NCBI GenBank assembly: GCA_900543885.1
Contig: UQTA01000068.1
Span: 1-16,777, forward strand
DNA length: 16,777 nt
Reading direction: 5' to 3'
From: an uncultured Clostridium sp.
GTDB lineage: Bacteria > Bacillota > Clostridia > Lachnospirales > Lachnospiraceae
The notes under the pieces are model-generated. The model was not told the DNA's origin, searched no databases, and saw only the letters and a program-made list of their open reading frames with translations. This document shows, in pieces, positions 7,693 to 16,028 of the stretch (its first letter is position 1; the number at the start of each line of letters is the position of its first letter). Made by a program: the position numbers and the translations under genes.

Positions 7693-8002
7693 CAGACTAT
7701 GAATGTCCTTAAGGGACAGACATACCTGCAATTATAAATCAGATCAAAAGCGAAGATCGTGTTTTTAAGATACTGTTTTCGGTCAGAGAGAAAAGGTCAT
7801 CGGCTGTGAGCCTTTTTCCGTTCAGACAGATATCCGAATTTCCCACGGGAGCTGCATTGCTGAAGAAAAACAGTAGGCATTGCCGTTTAGTATACGTTAC
7901 ATACTGGAAAGTGTCTGTGAACAGAAAAAATGTTTACAGGAAACTGGGTGGTACCACGGTAAATGATCGTCCCTCTGCGCATATGTGCAGGGGGATTTTT
8001 TG
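7693..8002 (+). promoter_or_regulatory. T-box leader (phenylalanine, tRNA-sensing) of pheST
   Basis: A tRNA-responsive antitermination leader. The T-box sequence CTGGGTGGTACCACGG is at 7945-7960. Upstream lies a Stem I. GATACTG pairs with CAGATATC, CGG with CCG, and AAAAGG with CCTTTT; AGAGAG lies in the 5' arm. CGTG (near 7758) pairs with CACG (7844-7847) as the lower stem. The 3' side of the internal loop reads CGAATTTCC (about 7835-7843) and offers Phe codons TTT (7839-7841) and TTC (7840-7842) as specifier, which matches the pheST genes below. Uncharged tRNA-Phe binding would favour the antiterminator over the terminator at 7971-8001. Strong by motif; the exact loop boundaries are my folding by eye. 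Confidence 0.92.
7971..8001 (+). terminator. T-box regulated terminator
   Basis: CCCTCTGC (7971-7978) pairs with GCAGGGGG (7987-7994) through one G-T wobble. Six T follow at 7996-8001. It sits 11 nt after the T-box sequence, as expected for the competing terminator. Confidence 0.88.
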
Positions 8003-8131
8003 CGTAATAAATTATAAAGAACTTTCTATTACACAAACCATACCGTCCATAAAGAATGTGCGATGGGAATTTTTACGTTTGATCTAACGTGAAGATTCTG
8101 GGAGCGCATAAGATAGAAAAGGAGAGAAATC

Positions 8132-9175
8132 ATGCAGGATTTAAAAGAACTGAATGAAGTGATCGCTGGGATCAAAGATGAGATCTGCAAGGGCGCAGAA
8201 ACTCTCACTACTTCCAGAAGTGTTTATGAATTCAAAAAGACCTTCCTGGACAACAAACAGGGCCGGATCGGTCTTTTAATGAAAGAGATGCGCAATGTAC
8301 CAAACGACCAGAAAGCAGAGTTTGGTAAGACGATTAATGGCGCTAAGGAATGGGCGAATCAGTTTTTCGATGAGTTGGATCAGAAATTAAAAGAAAAAGA
8401 GCAGCAGCAGCGTTATGCATCTGAAAAGATCGATATTTCCATGCCGCCAAAGAAGATCCGTTATGGAAATCTTCATCCTGTGACCACTGTCCGCAATCAG
8501 CTGACAGACATTTTCGCATCCATGGGATTTGAAGTATATGAGGGAACCGAGATCGAAACAGATTACTACAACTTCACAGCTTTAAATACACCGAAGGATC
8601 ATCCGGCACGTGATATGCAGGATACGTTCTACCTGTCTCCTGAGTTCTTGCTGCGTACCCAGACTTCCGCAGGACAGGTTCATGTAATGGAAGCAAAGAA
8701 ACCTCCGATCAAGGTAGTTTCACCAGGTAAGGTATTCCGTTCAGATGACGATGCCACCCATTCACCAATGTTCAGCCAGATGGAAGGCCTTGTTGTAGAT
8801 GAAGGCATTACTCTGTGTGACTTAAAGGGAATGTTAGACATGTTTGTGCAGAGGATCTTCGGTGAATCTACAAAAACCAGACTTCGTCCTTCTTACTTCC
8901 CATTTACAGAGCCATCTGTAGAAGTAGACGTAAGCTGCTTCCAGTGCGGCGGTAAGGGATGCAGACTGTGCAAGGGAACCGGCTGGATCGAGGTTTTAGG
9001 CGCAGGTGTTGTAAATAAAAAGGTGCTTGAAAACTGCGGCATTGATTCTGAGAAATACAGCGGTTTTGCTTTCGGCCTTGGTCTGGAGCGTATCGCAATG
9101 TTAAAATACGGCATCAACAATATCAAGATGCTGTTTGAGTCTGATCTGCGCGTGTTAGATCAGATCGATGACTAA
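8132..9175 (+). CDS. pheS: Phenylalanine--tRNA ligase alpha subunit
   Basis: The catalytic subunit of the (alpha-beta)2 enzyme that charges tRNA-Phe in the cytoplasm; 347 residues, normal length. Residues 1-95 form the N-terminal coiled-coil arm that contacts tRNA. From 105 the class II synthetase core begins (PPKKIRYGNLHPVTTVRNQL). Motif 2 is FRSDDDATHSPMFSQ (202-216) and motif 3 is GFAFGLGLERIAM (311-323). Cys269, Cys272, Cys277 and Cys280 form the CxxC-x4-CxxC insert common in Firmicutes PheS. Start: AGGAGAG lies about 7 nt before the ATG. It is the first gene after the T-box, 130 nt past the regulated terminator, and is followed after 29 nt by pheT. Confidence 0.98.
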   Translation: MQDLKELNEVIAGIKDEICKGAETLTTSRSVYEFKKTFLDNKQGRIGLLMKEMRNVPNDQKAEFGKTINGAKEWANQFFDELDQKLKEKEQQQRYASEKIDISMPPKKIRYGNLHPVTTVRNQLTDIFASMGFEVYEGTEIETDYYNFTALNTPKDHPARDMQDTFYLSPEFLLRTQTSAGQVHVMEAKKPPIKVVSPGKVFRSDDDATHSPMFSQMEGLVVDEGITLCDLKGMLDMFVQRIFGESTKTRLRPSYFPFTEPSVEVDVSCFQCGGKGCRLCKGTGWIEVLGAGVVNKKVLENCGIDSEKYSGFAFGLGLERIAMLKYGINNIKMLFESDLRVLDQIDD

Positions 9176-9204
9176 TAGGTTCGATCAGGACAGGAGGATT
9201 AAAA

Positions 9205-11625
9205 ATGCTTGTACCGTTAAGCTGGTTAAATGATTATGTAGATATTAATGTTTCCGCAGATGAATTAGAGAAAAGACTGTTTGACTGCGGATTTGAAGTA
9301 GAAGAAAAATGGCAGGTAGGAAAGGACATCAGCGGTATCGTTGTTGGTTATGTTGAGTCCTGTGAGCCGATTCCTGAGACTCACCTTCATGTATGCCAGG
9401 TCAATGTAGGCGGACCAGAATTATTACAGATCTGCTGCGGCGCTGACAATGTAAAAGCAGGAGGAAAGTTCCCTGTAGCAATGATCGGTGCCCAGGTTTA
9501 CGCAACTGCAAAGGATCACGTTACCATTGAAGGCGTAGCTACTATTAAGAAGGGCAAGTTAAGAGGTTATGAGTCTTATGGTATGCTGTGCTCCGGAACC
9601 GAGCTTGGCTTAAACGAAGACCTGTATCCAGGCGCTGGTTACAACGGACTTCTGGTACTGCCGGAAGATGCAGAAATCGGTGCAGATGTAAAAGAGATCA
9701 CTGGATTAAATGACTGGATCTTTGATGTTTCCATTACTGCAAACCGCCCGGACTGCCAGAGTATCTTCGGTCTGGCAAGAGAAGTAGCAGCTTCCTTAGG
9801 ACAGCCACTTAAGATGCCTGCTTTAGACTTCACTGAGACAGAAGTAGAAAAGACTGGATTTGATGTAACTGTAGAAGCACCAGATCTTTGCCCACGTTAT
9901 ATTGCACATTATGTATATGATGTAAAACTGGCTCCGTCTCCTGCATGGATGAGAAGACGTCTGGCTTTAGTTGGAAATAATTCAATCTCCAATATCGTTG
10001 ACATTACCAACTACATTATGCGTGAGTTAGGACAGCCGCTGCATGCATTTGACTGTGATTATCTGGAAGGCAATGCCATCTGCGTAAGACGTGCAGCAGA
10101 AGGCGAAAAGATCGTTACTCTGGATGAAAAGGAATTTACTTTAAATCCAAATAACCTGGTGATCTGTGATGGCAAGAAGCCAGTTGCACTTGCCGGTATT
10201 ATGGGTGGTTTAAACTCTGAGATCCGTGACACTACCACAGAAGTAATGTTCGAGTCTGCAAAGTTTGCCCGTGACAATATCCGCAAGAGCTCCCGTGCAT
10301 TAGGACAGTCTTCTGACGCTAGCCAGAGATATGCAAAGGGTGTTGATGAGTACGCAACAGAAATGGCTATGAAGCGTGTTCTGCATCTGATAGAAGAACT
10401 GGGAGCAGGAAAGGTTTCTAAGACCCACAAGAATGTAAATACAGGAAATTCCCTGGAGCCAAAGACCTTTAAGACCAGCATTAAGAAGGTGAACGGAGTT
10501 TTAGGTATTACAGTTCCAGATGAAGATATTCTTCGTATTCTTACCGGTCTGGACTTTAAGCCGGAGATCAATGGGGATGAGCTGACTTTGCATTTCCCTG
10601 CATACCGTGAAGATATGGAAGATTACCCGGATGTAGCAGAAGAAGTGATCCGCATGTATGGATATGACCATATTAAGTCTACCTTCCTTCCAACTGCTAA
10701 GGTAACCGTCGGCGGAACCAATACCCGCCAGAAGACCATTTTAAAGGTGAAAAAAGCTCTCTGCAGCGTAGGCGCATTTGAGGGAATGCATTACTCCTTC
10801 TTCTCACCGGCTGACTTAGATGAAATGGAATTCTCGGAAGATGCCGTTGAACGCAAGGCAATCCGTATCATGAACCCGATCAATGAAGATCTTTCTCTGA
10901 TGAGAACTACTCTGGCGCCTCAGATGATCCATGCAATGGGACGCAACCAGAAGAGAGGAATCTTTGAAGGACGTATTTTCGAGATCGGAAATGCATTTAT
11001 TCCAAAGTCTCTTCCGTTAACAGAGTATCCAAATGAGCGTGAAACACTGTGTATCGGTGCTTTTGGTAAGGATGAATCTTTCTTTACTTTAAAGGGCATG
11101 GCAGAAACGGTAGCAGATGTGCTTCACATTACTTTTACTTATGAAAGAACTGAAAAGCCATTCCTGCATCCATACAGAACTGCTTCTATTCTTTGTGAAG
11201 GTGAAGTGGTTGGTTATCTGGGCCAGGTTAAATATGAGATCATGAAGGAAGAGGCAATGCGTGAAGATGCCTATGTTCTGGAGATCAATATGCAGGCTCT
11301 GGAGAAATGGTATGGCAAAGCACCGGTATTTGAACCACTTCCAAAATTCCCGGAAGAAAAGCGTGATCTGGCTCTGGTAATGGATAAGGATATTACCTGC
11401 GGACAGGTAGAGGAGTGCATTTACCAGGCAAGTCCTTTTGTTAAGGATGTAACACTCTTTGATGTATATGAAGGCAAGCAGATCGCTGACGACAAGAAAT
11501 CCATGGCATTTACTGTACTGTTCACACCAAAGGAAGAAGCTTTCCAGGCTGATACAGTAGACGGATATGTAAAGAAGATCTTAAAGCAGTTAAATAAGTC
11601 TTATGGAATTGAGTTAAGAAGCTAA
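9205..11625 (+). CDS. pheT: Phenylalanine--tRNA ligase beta subunit
   Basis: The structural and editing subunit that pairs with PheS; 806 residues, the usual bacterial length. Visible domains in order: an N-terminal tRNA-binding OB-fold (residues about 40-150, with LHVCQVNVGGPELLQICCGA and the GYESYGMLCSGTELGL motif); the B3/B4 editing domain (about 200-380, with NNSISNIVDITNYIMRELGQ); the B5 region (about 405-480, KVNGVLGITVPDEDILRIL); a catalytic-like core; and the C-terminal anticodon-binding FDX-ACB domain (from about 710, PLPKFPEEKRDLALVMDKDI). Start: AGGAGG at 9192-9197 is 7 nt before the ATG. Co-transcribed with pheS under the T-box; the transcript ends at the hairpin at 11673. Confidence 0.98.
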   Translation: MLVPLSWLNDYVDINVSADELEKRLFDCGFEVEEKWQVGKDISGIVVGYVESCEPIPETHLHVCQVNVGGPELLQICCGADNVKAGGKFPVAMIGAQVYATAKDHVTIEGVATIKKGKLRGYESYGMLCSGTELGLNEDLYPGAGYNGLLVLPEDAEIGADVKEITGLNDWIFDVSITANRPDCQSIFGLAREVAASLGQPLKMPALDFTETEVEKTGFDVTVEAPDLCPRYIAHYVYDVKLAPSPAWMRRRLALVGNNSISNIVDITNYIMRELGQPLHAFDCDYLEGNAICVRRAAEGEKIVTLDEKEFTLNPNNLVICDGKKPVALAGIMGGLNSEIRDTTTEVMFESAKFARDNIRKSSRALGQSSDASQRYAKGVDEYATEMAMKRVLHLIEELGAGKVSKTHKNVNTGNSLEPKTFKTSIKKVNGVLGITVPDEDILRILTGLDFKPEINGDELTLHFPAYREDMEDYPDVAEEVIRMYGYDHIKSTFLPTAKVTVGGTNTRQKTILKVKKALCSVGAFEGMHYSFFSPADLDEMEFSEDAVERKAIRIMNPINEDLSLMRTTLAPQMIHAMGRNQKRGIFEGRIFEIGNAFIPKSLPLTEYPNERETLCIGAFGKDESFFTLKGMAETVADVLHITFTYERTEKPFLHPYRTASILCEGEVVGYLGQVKYEIMKEEAMREDAYVLEINMQALEKWYGKAPVFEPLPKFPEEKRDLALVMDKDITCGQVEECIYQASPFVKDVTLFDVYEGKQIADDKKSMAFTVLFTPKEEAFQADTVDGYVKKILKQLNKSYGIELRS

Positions 11626-13521
11626 AGATGATCGGTCGAAAAAAGTAAAAATAAAAAATATACAAGAAAGATAGTCCGGAAATCCTGAAATTATGGAATT
11701 CCGGACTTGTTTTTTGCTGTGACACATCATCCTGTTTCATAATAGCAGCGAAGCGCAGCAGCTGTTTTAAAGAAGCCTGGGCAGTTGCATTTTCCGCTTT
11801 GATCTTTTCAAGGGCAGCTTCGTTGATACGGTCCTGTTCTGCCAGAAAGGCAAAAAGGTCATCGATTTCTGCAATAGACGTATCGCTGGCATCATATTCC
11901 TTCTGGCAGATGCGTTGGATGCTCTGGTATACCGGGATCAGGTAGCGGTGGGAGAAATAGAGGCAGCAGCTGGCAGCGGCAGAAAGGGAAAGCAAAAGAA
12001 GCAACAGGATACGCAGTCCGTCTGCTATGGCTTGTGTGCGGTAGTCTGTAAAAGGCATTAATACACTTACGGAAAAGGGAACATCTCCCGGGCGCAGGTG
12101 TACAGGATTTGAAATACCAATGTAGGAAGAGGTGTCATTTTGGAAACATTTTAAGCCATTGCCGAAGTTTTGGGTGTGATAAGTGCCGGAAAGCGCCAGA
12201 TAATAGTCGTTTACAATACCGGCACTGAAGCAGTCTCTGGTATCTGCCAGACCATCATTCCCACTGCATAAACAGAAAAGAGCTCTGGAAAGGGAAGAAG
12301 GCTGTGCAAATACATGCTTAAAATAGCTTTCACTGATTTCAAAGCCACAGAGACCGAAAAAAGTTCCATCAGAGCCGGTGAGAGGCAGTGCAAGGAGCAT
12401 AACACGTTCTGAAGTTCCAGGCAGAGTGAACATATCTGTAAGTTGATAGCTGGAAAAAAGTGGCAGATCTGCTTTTTCTTTTATATGTTCAAAATCTGGA
12501 ACATGGTCTGTGCGAAATTCCAGCCGCCATGTTCTATGGGGCATACAGCCTTGCTTTTTTCCGATGGCCGCCAGGCCTCTGTAAAGAAGGATGCGGTTGT
12601 CAGAAGAGTCCAGGGAACTTCGCTGCAGATACAGACCGGACCGTGAAACAGAGGCATTTTCAACAGAGGGATTGACCTGTGCATTTAAAAGGATAAAGGC
12701 ACCGGTACAGTCAGCTTCTAACAGTTTATGTTCGAGAGTGTCAAAAAGAGCTTCCTGTAAAGAGGACAGACGTATTTCAGAGCCATTTAGCTGTTCAAAA
12801 TCAAGTGCGTTTTCCTTTAAGTAGGAAGCAATGATGTGGTCCGATTCTTCAGCCAGTTGGATTCCCATAACTGCCAGATTGTTAAAATGGGAGCTGATCT
12901 GCCGTTCAAATACCTGGGACTGCATTTCCCGTAAACCATCATATAATGCAGAGACTTTAGTGTAGTAATTGGGGAAAGAAGGCTCTTGGATCATTTTTCC
13001 TGTGTGCTGTACTGTTTCCAGGGCAGTGTACAGGTTTTTATAGGCATCGGAGGTGAAAGTATAATGAGAAATTTCCTCAAATAATGCTTTATTTACAGGA
13101 AGATAGCCGGTTTGAACACAAAAATCCAGATTTCGCTTATTTTCTGTAAGCCAGTGGGCAAAAACGGAAGCTGCCTGTGTTTTCTGATTGGTTGTTTTAG
13201 AAGCACAAAGACCTACACCTGCAGACCCATAGGTTCAGAGGTGTTGTTCGGGTAGGTCACAGTATCATTGTAATAAAGGATGGAGGCAGAAGAGCCAATC
13301 CCAGAAGCAACTTCCCCGGTCATGATCTGCGTATTAGAGTAAAGGTCGGAAACTACAATGTGCCCTTTTGCAAGAGAACGGGCAAATTCCATCCAGGAGT
13401 CCTTAAAAATGGTATTTGTAAGATCATACCAGCCATCATCCGTATAAATATTTTCAGCGCCTTTTTCAAAAGCATTTAATTCTACGCTGCGGATGAGATA
13501 GTCCAGAGCACAGACGATACG
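11522..13521 (-). pseudogene. Degenerate membrane receptor: solute-binding domain + sensor + TM + lost HTH
   Basis: From 13521 down to 13229 the minus strand encodes the middle of a family-1 solute-binding protein (DDGWYDLTNTIFKDSWMEFA, EVASGIGSSASILYYND). At GGG 13226-13228 the frame breaks; one extra G would continue it as EPMGSAGVGLCASK, then VFAHWLTENKRNLDFCVQTG. After the ATG at 12994 comes a sensor region (residues about 25-320, with HFNNLAVMGIQLAEE and TGAFILLNAQVNPS), a membrane helix (about 325-348, ILLLLLLSLSAAASCCLYF) and a coiled coil. Then ENATAQASLK jumps straight to QLLRFAAIMKQDD, which resembles the last helix of a LuxR-type DNA-binding domain, so the rest of that domain appears deleted at about 11773. 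Recognisable sequence ends near 11716; the frame then runs through the terminator into antisense pheT, stopping at 11522. The 5' end is missing. Originally probably a one-component nutrient receptor. Whether the binding domain was natively fused is unsure. Confidence 0.7.
11673..11715 (+). terminator. Terminator after pheT
   Basis: AGTCCGGAA (11673-11681) pairs perfectly with TTCCGGACT (11699-11707). A small inner TCC/GGA pair is present. Six T follow at 11710-11715. On the minus strand the tail is TATCTTTCTTG, so termination of the converging receptor gene is possible but weaker. Confidence 0.87.
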
Positions 13522-13690
13522 GGATCTTGGCGTGGAAAACTGCTATCTGGCGACAGACCGCGGACAGAAAAACTTCGAATACCCGGTTGAAGCATTGATG
13601 ATGTTTATGGATGCGATGCTGGATGAAGGATTTTCCAAAGAAGAAGTACGGATCATGACACATGATGTTCCGGAGCGGGTAATTGGATAA
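13508..13690 (+). pseudogene. 3' stump of a DUF6282-like metal-dependent hydrolase
   Basis: A plus-strand frame without a start encodes about 58 residues: IRDLGVENCYLATDRGQ, EYPVEALMMFMDAML, GFSKEEVRIMTHDVPERVIG, then TAA at 13688-13690. The pattern (D-x-GQ, then EYPVE, then a closing N/H-D-P-x-x-V/L-G segment) resembles the C-terminus of amidohydrolase-like proteins annotated DUF6282; the family call is from memory. The frame is abruptly replaced upstream, near 13510-13520, by antisense solute-binding-protein sequence, so the 5' part is gone. A strong terminator 26 nt after the stop shows this was a true gene end. Confidence 0.6.
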
Positions 13691-13716
13691 AAGAACAATA
13701 TAATATAAAACGAAAT

Positions 13717-13777
13717 AAAGGCCGAACCTTTCTGTGCCTGCTGAGTATGGCAGGTGCAGAGAGGTTCGGCCTTTTTT
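13717..13777 (+). terminator. Strong terminator after the DUF6282-like stump
   Basis: AAAGGCCGAACC (from 13717) pairs with GGTTCGGCCTTT (to 13774). The stem continues inward as TCTGTGCCTGC/GCAGGTGCAGA with an internal mismatch. Six T lie at 13772-13777. It is about 25 bp long in all and one of the strongest hairpins in the window. It precedes the third LysR gene and insulates it. Confidence 0.9.
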
Positions 13778-13926
13778 GCTGTATGTGTGCGGGATGGCAG
13801 ATGAGCGGGTTTTGTTCTAGTCCAGACTTGCATGAGAAAACCAAATATGAAATAATAAAAGAAAACAAGTTACCGGCTTTGTGCGTAAACAGTAACCAAA
13901 ATAACGAAAGAAGAGGCCAAAATGCC

Positions 13927-14817
13927 ATGATGACCTTACAGCAGATTCAATATTTTATAACCGTGTGCAAATACAAGAGTTTTACTAAGGCAGCGGAAGA
14001 AATGCATATTTCCCAGCCCGGCATTTCTTCTGCGATGAAAGAACTGGAGCGGGAATGCAAGGTGACATTGTTTGAACGCCGCAATAACAGTTTGTATATT
14101 ACGGATGCCGGTGTCCTGTTTTTACGGGAAGCGAAAAAAATGCAGCGTCAGTATGAGTCTATGGAAGTGGCTGTAAAAACACTTTCTGAGGGGCGGGAAT
14201 TTGTGCGGATCGGTCTTGCGACTATGTTTGGAAATGCCGTATACCCGAAACTGCGGAGAATGTTCTGCCAGCAGTATCCGGAAATAGAAATTTTTTCTGT
14301 GGAAGATACAGTGGATGCGCTGTTTCAGCTTCTGGAGCAGGGAAAAGTGGATCTGGTCTGCTGTGGAACCGGGGAAATGGTGGCAGGAGCGGATTGTGAA
14401 AGTTTAAATATCCGGGAGTCGCGGCTGATGTTTTGCGTAAACCGGGATCATCCGCTGGCGAAAGAAAAAGAAGTGACCTGTGAGATGATCGGCAGAGAAC
14501 CGCTGGTTATGCTGACCGATCAGTTTTATCAGACGCAGCGGCTGAAAAAGTTGTTTGAAGAGCAGAATATTCCGCTTCATATTATTCATAATACCAATCA
14601 GGCATACACGGTGCTGCGCTTTATCCGGGATGGTGTGGCGGCAGGTTTTTTGACAACGGACATCATAGCGGAGGATGAAAAGCTGGTTGGCTTTTCCGTT
14701 CCGGGGGACCAGGTCTACACGATTGCCCTGTACTGGAAAAAGGACGTATTCCAGTTCTCGGCGGCAAAGAAGTTTATTGAGGTGACCAGGGAGTATGTGA
14801 AACAGGTCCATAAGTAA
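13927..14817 (+). CDS. LysR-family transcriptional regulator (upstream of TtuC-type dehydrogenase)
   Basis: A 296-residue regulator. The helix-turn-helix is at residues 1-60 (IQYFITVCKYKSFTKAAEEM, HISQPGISSAMKELERECKV, wing RRNNSLYITDAG). The effector domain follows (VRIGLATMFGNAVYPKLRRM, KVDLVCCGTGEM, DGVAAGFLTTDI). Start: the frame is open back to 13747, inside the upstream terminator, so that start is unlikely. GAGG at 13913-13916 is 10 nt before the ATG at 13927, where LysR similarity begins; ATG 13930 is the alternative. It is 110 bp upstream of, and parallel to, the dehydrogenase, so it may regulate that gene. The DNA here looks more GC-rich than the left half of the window. Confidence 0.93.
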   Translation: MMTLQQIQYFITVCKYKSFTKAAEEMHISQPGISSAMKELERECKVTLFERRNNSLYITDAGVLFLREAKKMQRQYESMEVAVKTLSEGREFVRIGLATMFGNAVYPKLRRMFCQQYPEIEIFSVEDTVDALFQLLEQGKVDLVCCGTGEMVAGADCESLNIRESRLMFCVNRDHPLAKEKEVTCEMIGREPLVMLTDQFYQTQRLKKLFEEQNIPLHIIHNTNQAYTVLRFIRDGVAAGFLTTDIIAEDEKLVGFSVPGDQVYTIALYWKKDVFQFSAAKKFIEVTREYVKQVHK

Positions 14818-14844
14818 AAGTTAGTCAGCCTAATTTAACACCGT

Positions 14845-14892
14845 TTGCGAAAATCAATCAAACTGTTATCATAATAGTAGATGTTGCGAAAA
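14845..14892 (+). promoter_or_regulatory. Promoter region with two TTGCGAAAA repeats before the dehydrogenase
   Basis: TTGCGAAAA occurs at 14845-14853 and again at 14884-14892, 39 bp apart (close to four helical turns). A possible promoter is TTGCGA (14845-14850), 16 bp, TATCAT (14867-14872). The repeats could be a regulator's half-sites; the first overlaps the -35. Evidence is only the repeat itself. Confidence 0.4.
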
Positions 14893-14927
14893 CAATTCAT
14901 TGAAAGGTTTATGAGGAGGTATTCATT

Positions 14928-15998
14928 ATGGTAACACACAAAGTAGCAGTCATTGCCGGAGATGGCATTGGTCCGGAGGTCCTGGCAGAGGGCAAAAAGG
15001 TATTGGAGAAAGTCGCTGAACTGGATGGAACGTTTCAGTTTGACTTTACGGATTTTCCGTGGGGCTGTGAGTATTATTTAAAGAATGGACGCATGATGGC
15101 AGAAGATGGCATTGAGCAGCTGTCAAAATTCGATGCGATCTTCCTTGGCGCAGTTGGCTATCCGGGCGTGCCGGATCATATTTCTCTTTGGGATCTGCTG
15201 CTGATCATCCGCAAGAAATTCGACCAGTATGTAAACTTAAGACCGGTAAAACTCTTAAAGGGTGCTCCGTGTCCGTTAAAAGATGTAAAGCGTGAAGATA
15301 TCGATATGATGTTTGTCCGTGAAAACAGTGAGGGCGAGTATGCAGGAAGCGGAAGCTGGCTGTTCCCGGGCAAACCAAATGAAGTTGTGATCCAGGATGG
15401 CGTCTTCTCCCGTGTCGGCTGTGAGCGTATTATCCGCTATGCATATGAGCTTGCAAGAAAAGAGAAGAAGACCCTGACCAGTATCAGCAAAGGAAATGCA
15501 TTAAATTATTCCATGGTATTCTGGGATCAGATCTTTAAAGAGGTTGGTGAGGAATATCCGGATGTGGAAACCCATTCCCTTCTGGTAGATGCGGCAAGCA
15601 TGTTCATGGTAAAAGATCCGAAACGTTTCCAGATCGTAGTTACGTCCAACCTGTTTGGTGACATCCTGACCGACCTTGGTGCTGCGATTTCCGGCGGTAT
15701 GGGACTGGCTGCAGGTGCGAACTTAAACCCGGAGCGCAAGTTCCCGTCCATGTTTGAGCCGATCCATGGTTCTGCACCGGATATTGCAGGTCAGGGTAAG
15801 GCAAACCCGCTGGCAACCGTATGGTCTGCAAGCCAGATGCTGGATTTCTTCGGACATCCGGAATGGTCAGCACGCCTGATCGATATCATTGAGGAAATGC
15901 TCGTAGAAAAAGCGGTCCTCACCCCGGATTTGGGCGGAACCGCTAAGACAAACCAGGTTGGCGATGAAGTTGTGCGCAAGCTGGCTGAGAAAAAATAA
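14928..15998 (+). CDS. Isocitrate/isopropylmalate-type dehydrogenase, tartrate/D-malate (TtuC/DmlA) subgroup
   Basis: A 356-residue NAD-dependent beta-decarboxylating dehydrogenase, probably acting on a malate- or tartrate-like 2-hydroxy acid. Seen: N-terminal GDGIGPEV (11-18); GAVGYPGVPDHISLWDLLL followed by QYVNLRPV, which is the TtuC/DmlA pattern rather than LeuB; VRENSEGEYAGSG with the catalytic Tyr; Lys in SISKGNALNY; metal-binding Asp residues in SNLFGDILTDL; and the nucleotide motif FEPIHGSAPDIAGQGKANP. Length matches TtuC/DmlA. Start: AGGAGG at 14914-14919 is 8 nt before the ATG. It follows a LysR gene by 110 bp with its own promoter region. Substrate (D-malate, tartrate or a 3-alkylmalate) is not decided by sequence. 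Confidence 0.9.
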   Translation: MVTHKVAVIAGDGIGPEVLAEGKKVLEKVAELDGTFQFDFTDFPWGCEYYLKNGRMMAEDGIEQLSKFDAIFLGAVGYPGVPDHISLWDLLLIIRKKFDQYVNLRPVKLLKGAPCPLKDVKREDIDMMFVRENSEGEYAGSGSWLFPGKPNEVVIQDGVFSRVGCERIIRYAYELARKEKKTLTSISKGNALNYSMVFWDQIFKEVGEEYPDVETHSLLVDAASMFMVKDPKRFQIVVTSNLFGDILTDLGAAISGGMGLAAGANLNPERKFPSMFEPIHGSAPDIAGQGKANPLATVWSASQMLDFFGHPEWSARLIDIIEEMLVEKAVLTPDLGGTAKTNQVGDEVVRKLAEKK

Positions 15999-16028
15999 GT
16001 TGTTACTATAATTTGATAGAATCCCCCT

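Noticed and set aside
7806..8087. 93-residue frame over the T-box leader
   Set aside because: The RNA structure and T-box motif explain the sequence; the frame crosses the terminator and has no family resemblance.
8075..8090. ACGTT-N6-AACGT hairpin before pheS
   Set aside because: Only 5 bp, with no T-run; likely chance in the leader between the T-box terminator and the pheS ribosome site.
13747..13926. Longer N-terminus for the third LysR gene
   Set aside because: It starts inside a strong terminator and has no LysR-like residues before the ATG at 13927.
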